Shown one piece after another: positions 32,426 through 33,253 of a stretch of DNA of 33,253 bases. The notes under the pieces were generated by a model. That model worked only from the letters and a program-made list of their open reading frames with translations. It was not told the DNA's origin and made no database searches. The DNA comes from JBHIET01 sp046760785. Its GTDB lineage: Bacteria; Chloroflexota; Anaerolineae; B4-G1. How positions within the stretch are numbered: the first letter of the stretch is position 1; each line of letters opens with the position of its first letter. The stretch covers positions 1-33,253 of the forward strand of contig JBHIET010000035.1 of NCBI GenBank assembly GCA_046760785.1, in the 5' to 3' direction. A program made the translations under genes and the position numbers.

Positions 32426-32521
32426 GAGCAGCCTGAGTAGCGCGGAGCAACGCGGAGCGCGTATCGAAGGGTGCTCCCTGCGATACGGCCTGCACTCCGT
32501 TCCGGCCTACTCAGGGTGCTC
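32426..32521. repeat. Nested palindromic repeat after cobO
   Basis: Outer arms GAGCAGCCTGAGTAG (32426-32440) and CTACTCAGGGTGCTC (32507-32521) pair at 14 of 15 positions. Inside, CGTATCG (32460-32466) and CGATACG (32481-32487) form a second hairpin. The element resembles the REP-like repeats near 255 and 24500 and could end cobO transcription on the minus strand. The rest of 32401-32582 holds nothing else recognisable. Confidence 0.7.
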
Positions 32522-32582
32522 CGTGACTACCCCCTGGACGCTTACTGTAAAACTTCGAGCTCGCTATGGGCACATTTCGGCC

Positions 32583-33116
32583 CTACCGCTCGATCCCCTT
32601 CCGCGCCATCACGCCCTGCCGGTAATAGTGCTTCACCTCCCGCATTTCCGTCACCAAGTCGGCCCGCTCGACCAGTTGCTGCGGCGCGCGGCGGCCGGTG
32701 AGAACCACCTCCACGCGCTCCGGCTTCTCGTCCAGGAAGGCCAGCACCTCCTCCACGTCCAGCAACCCGAACCAGATCGTCACGTTGACCTCGTCCAGCA
32801 CCACGATGTCGTACTGGCCTGAGAGCATCGCCTCCCGTGCCCGCTCCAGCCCGCGGTGGGCCTGGGCCACGTGCTCGGGGCTGACCTCCTCGCGGCGGAT
32901 GCAACGCACATCGCCGTACTGCTCGATGGTGATGTGGGGATGGTCGTGCAGCGCGTCCAGCTCGCCATAGTGCTGGCCCTTCATAAACTGGCCAATGTAG
33001 GTACGCATGCCGTGCCCTGCCGCTCGCAGCGCCAGGCCCAGGGCAGCCGTCGTTTTTCCCTTGCCGTCGCCGGTGTAGACCTGGATGTAGCCTCTCGAAA
33101 GTTGTTGTCGGTTCAT
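32583..33116 (-). CDS. cobO: Cob(I)yrinic acid a,c-diamide adenosyltransferase
   Basis: This 177-residue CobO/BtuR-type enzyme transfers the adenosyl group of ATP to cob(I)alamin or a precursor. The P-loop is TGDGKGKTTAALGLALRAAG (about 15-34). It is followed by YIGQFMKGQHYGEL, DIVVLDEVNV (Walker B) and LTGRRAPQQLVERADLVTEM, all typical of the family. GGGAG lies 6 nt before ATG 33116. No other cobalamin gene and no cobalamin riboswitch are visible in the short upstream stretch. It may serve salvage or de novo B12 synthesis. Confidence 0.95.
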   Translation of the reverse strand: MNRQQLSRGYIQVYTGDGKGKTTAALGLALRAAGHGMRTYIGQFMKGQHYGELDALHDHPHITIEQYGDVRCIRREEVSPEHVAQAHRGLERAREAMLSGQYDIVVLDEVNVTIWFGLLDVEEVLAFLDEKPERVEVVLTGRRAPQQLVERADLVTEMREVKHYYRQGVMARKGIER

Positions 33117-33199
33117 TTTTTACTCCCAGGTGCACCGCGCGACCTCGTTACTCGCCCGCGCTGGATTCTACCTCTCATCACCCTGTGGCTGCGCCGCAC
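33117..33199. other. Upstream region of cobO
   Basis: A short non-coding stretch between the cobO start and the terminal repeat. A TAGAAT box lies on the minus strand near 33165 but no good -35 pairs with it. No B12-box (riboswitch) sequence was found. Confidence 0.4.
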
Positions 33200-33253
33200 C
33201 TAAGCCTGTTTTTCGCACCCCTGGAAATCGTAACAGTGATTGTACAGATCATA
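33200..33253 (-). repeat. Right copy of 54-bp terminal inverted repeat
   Basis: Exact reverse complement of bases 1-54. See the left copy. A third internal copy was not found. Confidence 0.95.

Noticed and set aside
33117..33199. Cobalamin riboswitch before cobO
   Set aside because: Only about 80 nt are available before the terminal repeat and no B12 box or the long conserved scaffold is visible.
1..33253. Whole window as a transposon or integrative element
   Set aside because: The end repeats exist, but no transposase, integrase or attachment site is seen and the cargo is mostly amino acid and housekeeping genes.
1..33253. tRNA, rRNA or CRISPR arrays
   Set aside because: Reading through the intergenic stretches on both strands I saw no cloverleaf with the usual conserved bases, no rRNA sequence and no direct repeats with regular spacing.

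Overview
The window is a GC-rich bacterial chromosomal contig, probably from an uncultured Chloroflexota (Anaerolineae-like) organism. That placement is an inference. It rests on the gene repertoire: an AmmeMemoRadiSam module, System II CcsA, an aldehyde:ferredoxin oxidoreductase, a Thermotoga/archaeal-type SAH hydrolase and decayed RHS genes. It also rests on many dispersed GC-rich hairpin repeats. No rRNA, tRNA, IS transposase or CRISPR array was seen. The two extreme ends carry the same 54-bp sequence in inverted orientation, so the contig probably stops inside a dispersed repeat.

Layout. (1) 345-8810, minus strand: an acyl-carrier protein / AMP-ligase / GNAT trio; a frameshifted RHS remnant; then ccsA, a radical SAM gene and a MEMO-AMMECR1 fusion gene. 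The last two carry export/lipoprotein signals, and the radical SAM protein also has a CxxCH motif. A C-terminal scrap of an SGNH hydrolase lies upstream of ccsA. (2) 9310-19043, plus strand: a tightly packed operon-like run. It starts with CDP-deoxysugar genes (rfbF, rfbG-like, a short-chain dehydrogenase/reductase (SDR), rfbH). It continues through ATGA overlaps into an S9 peptidase, a family 2 glycosyltransferase and adenosine kinase, then GNAT and S-adenosylhomocysteine hydrolase. (3) 19143-24130: thrC (minus) and an AOR-family oxidoreductase (plus) are divergent from promoters with overlapping -35 boxes. A two-gene unit follows: a CBS-like/zinc-ribbon protein and a four-TM membrane protein. 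(4) 24766-32335, minus strand: two amino-acid operons in tandem. The upstream one (metB-like, lysC, asd, unusual HAD-like gene) sits behind a SAM-I riboswitch. The downstream one (aroH, pheA, aroF) sits behind a ribosome-type attenuator with a Phe/Tyr-rich leader peptide. (5) 32583-33116: cobO-type corrinoid adenosyltransferase.

How the genes work together. LysC and Asd make aspartate semialdehyde, which feeds methionine (MetB-like) and threonine (ThrC). SAM level is sensed at the riboswitch. AhcY and AdoK clear the SAH and adenosine produced when SAM is used. The aro/phe operon makes DAHP (the shikimate-pathway entry) and converts chorismate to phenylpyruvate under Phe/Tyr attenuation. The CDP-sugar genes fit synthesis of a 3,6-dideoxyhexose for a surface glycan. 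The most unusual feature is the ccsA / radical SAM / MEMO-AMMECR1 cluster, whose signals suggest a radical SAM system located outside the cytoplasm.
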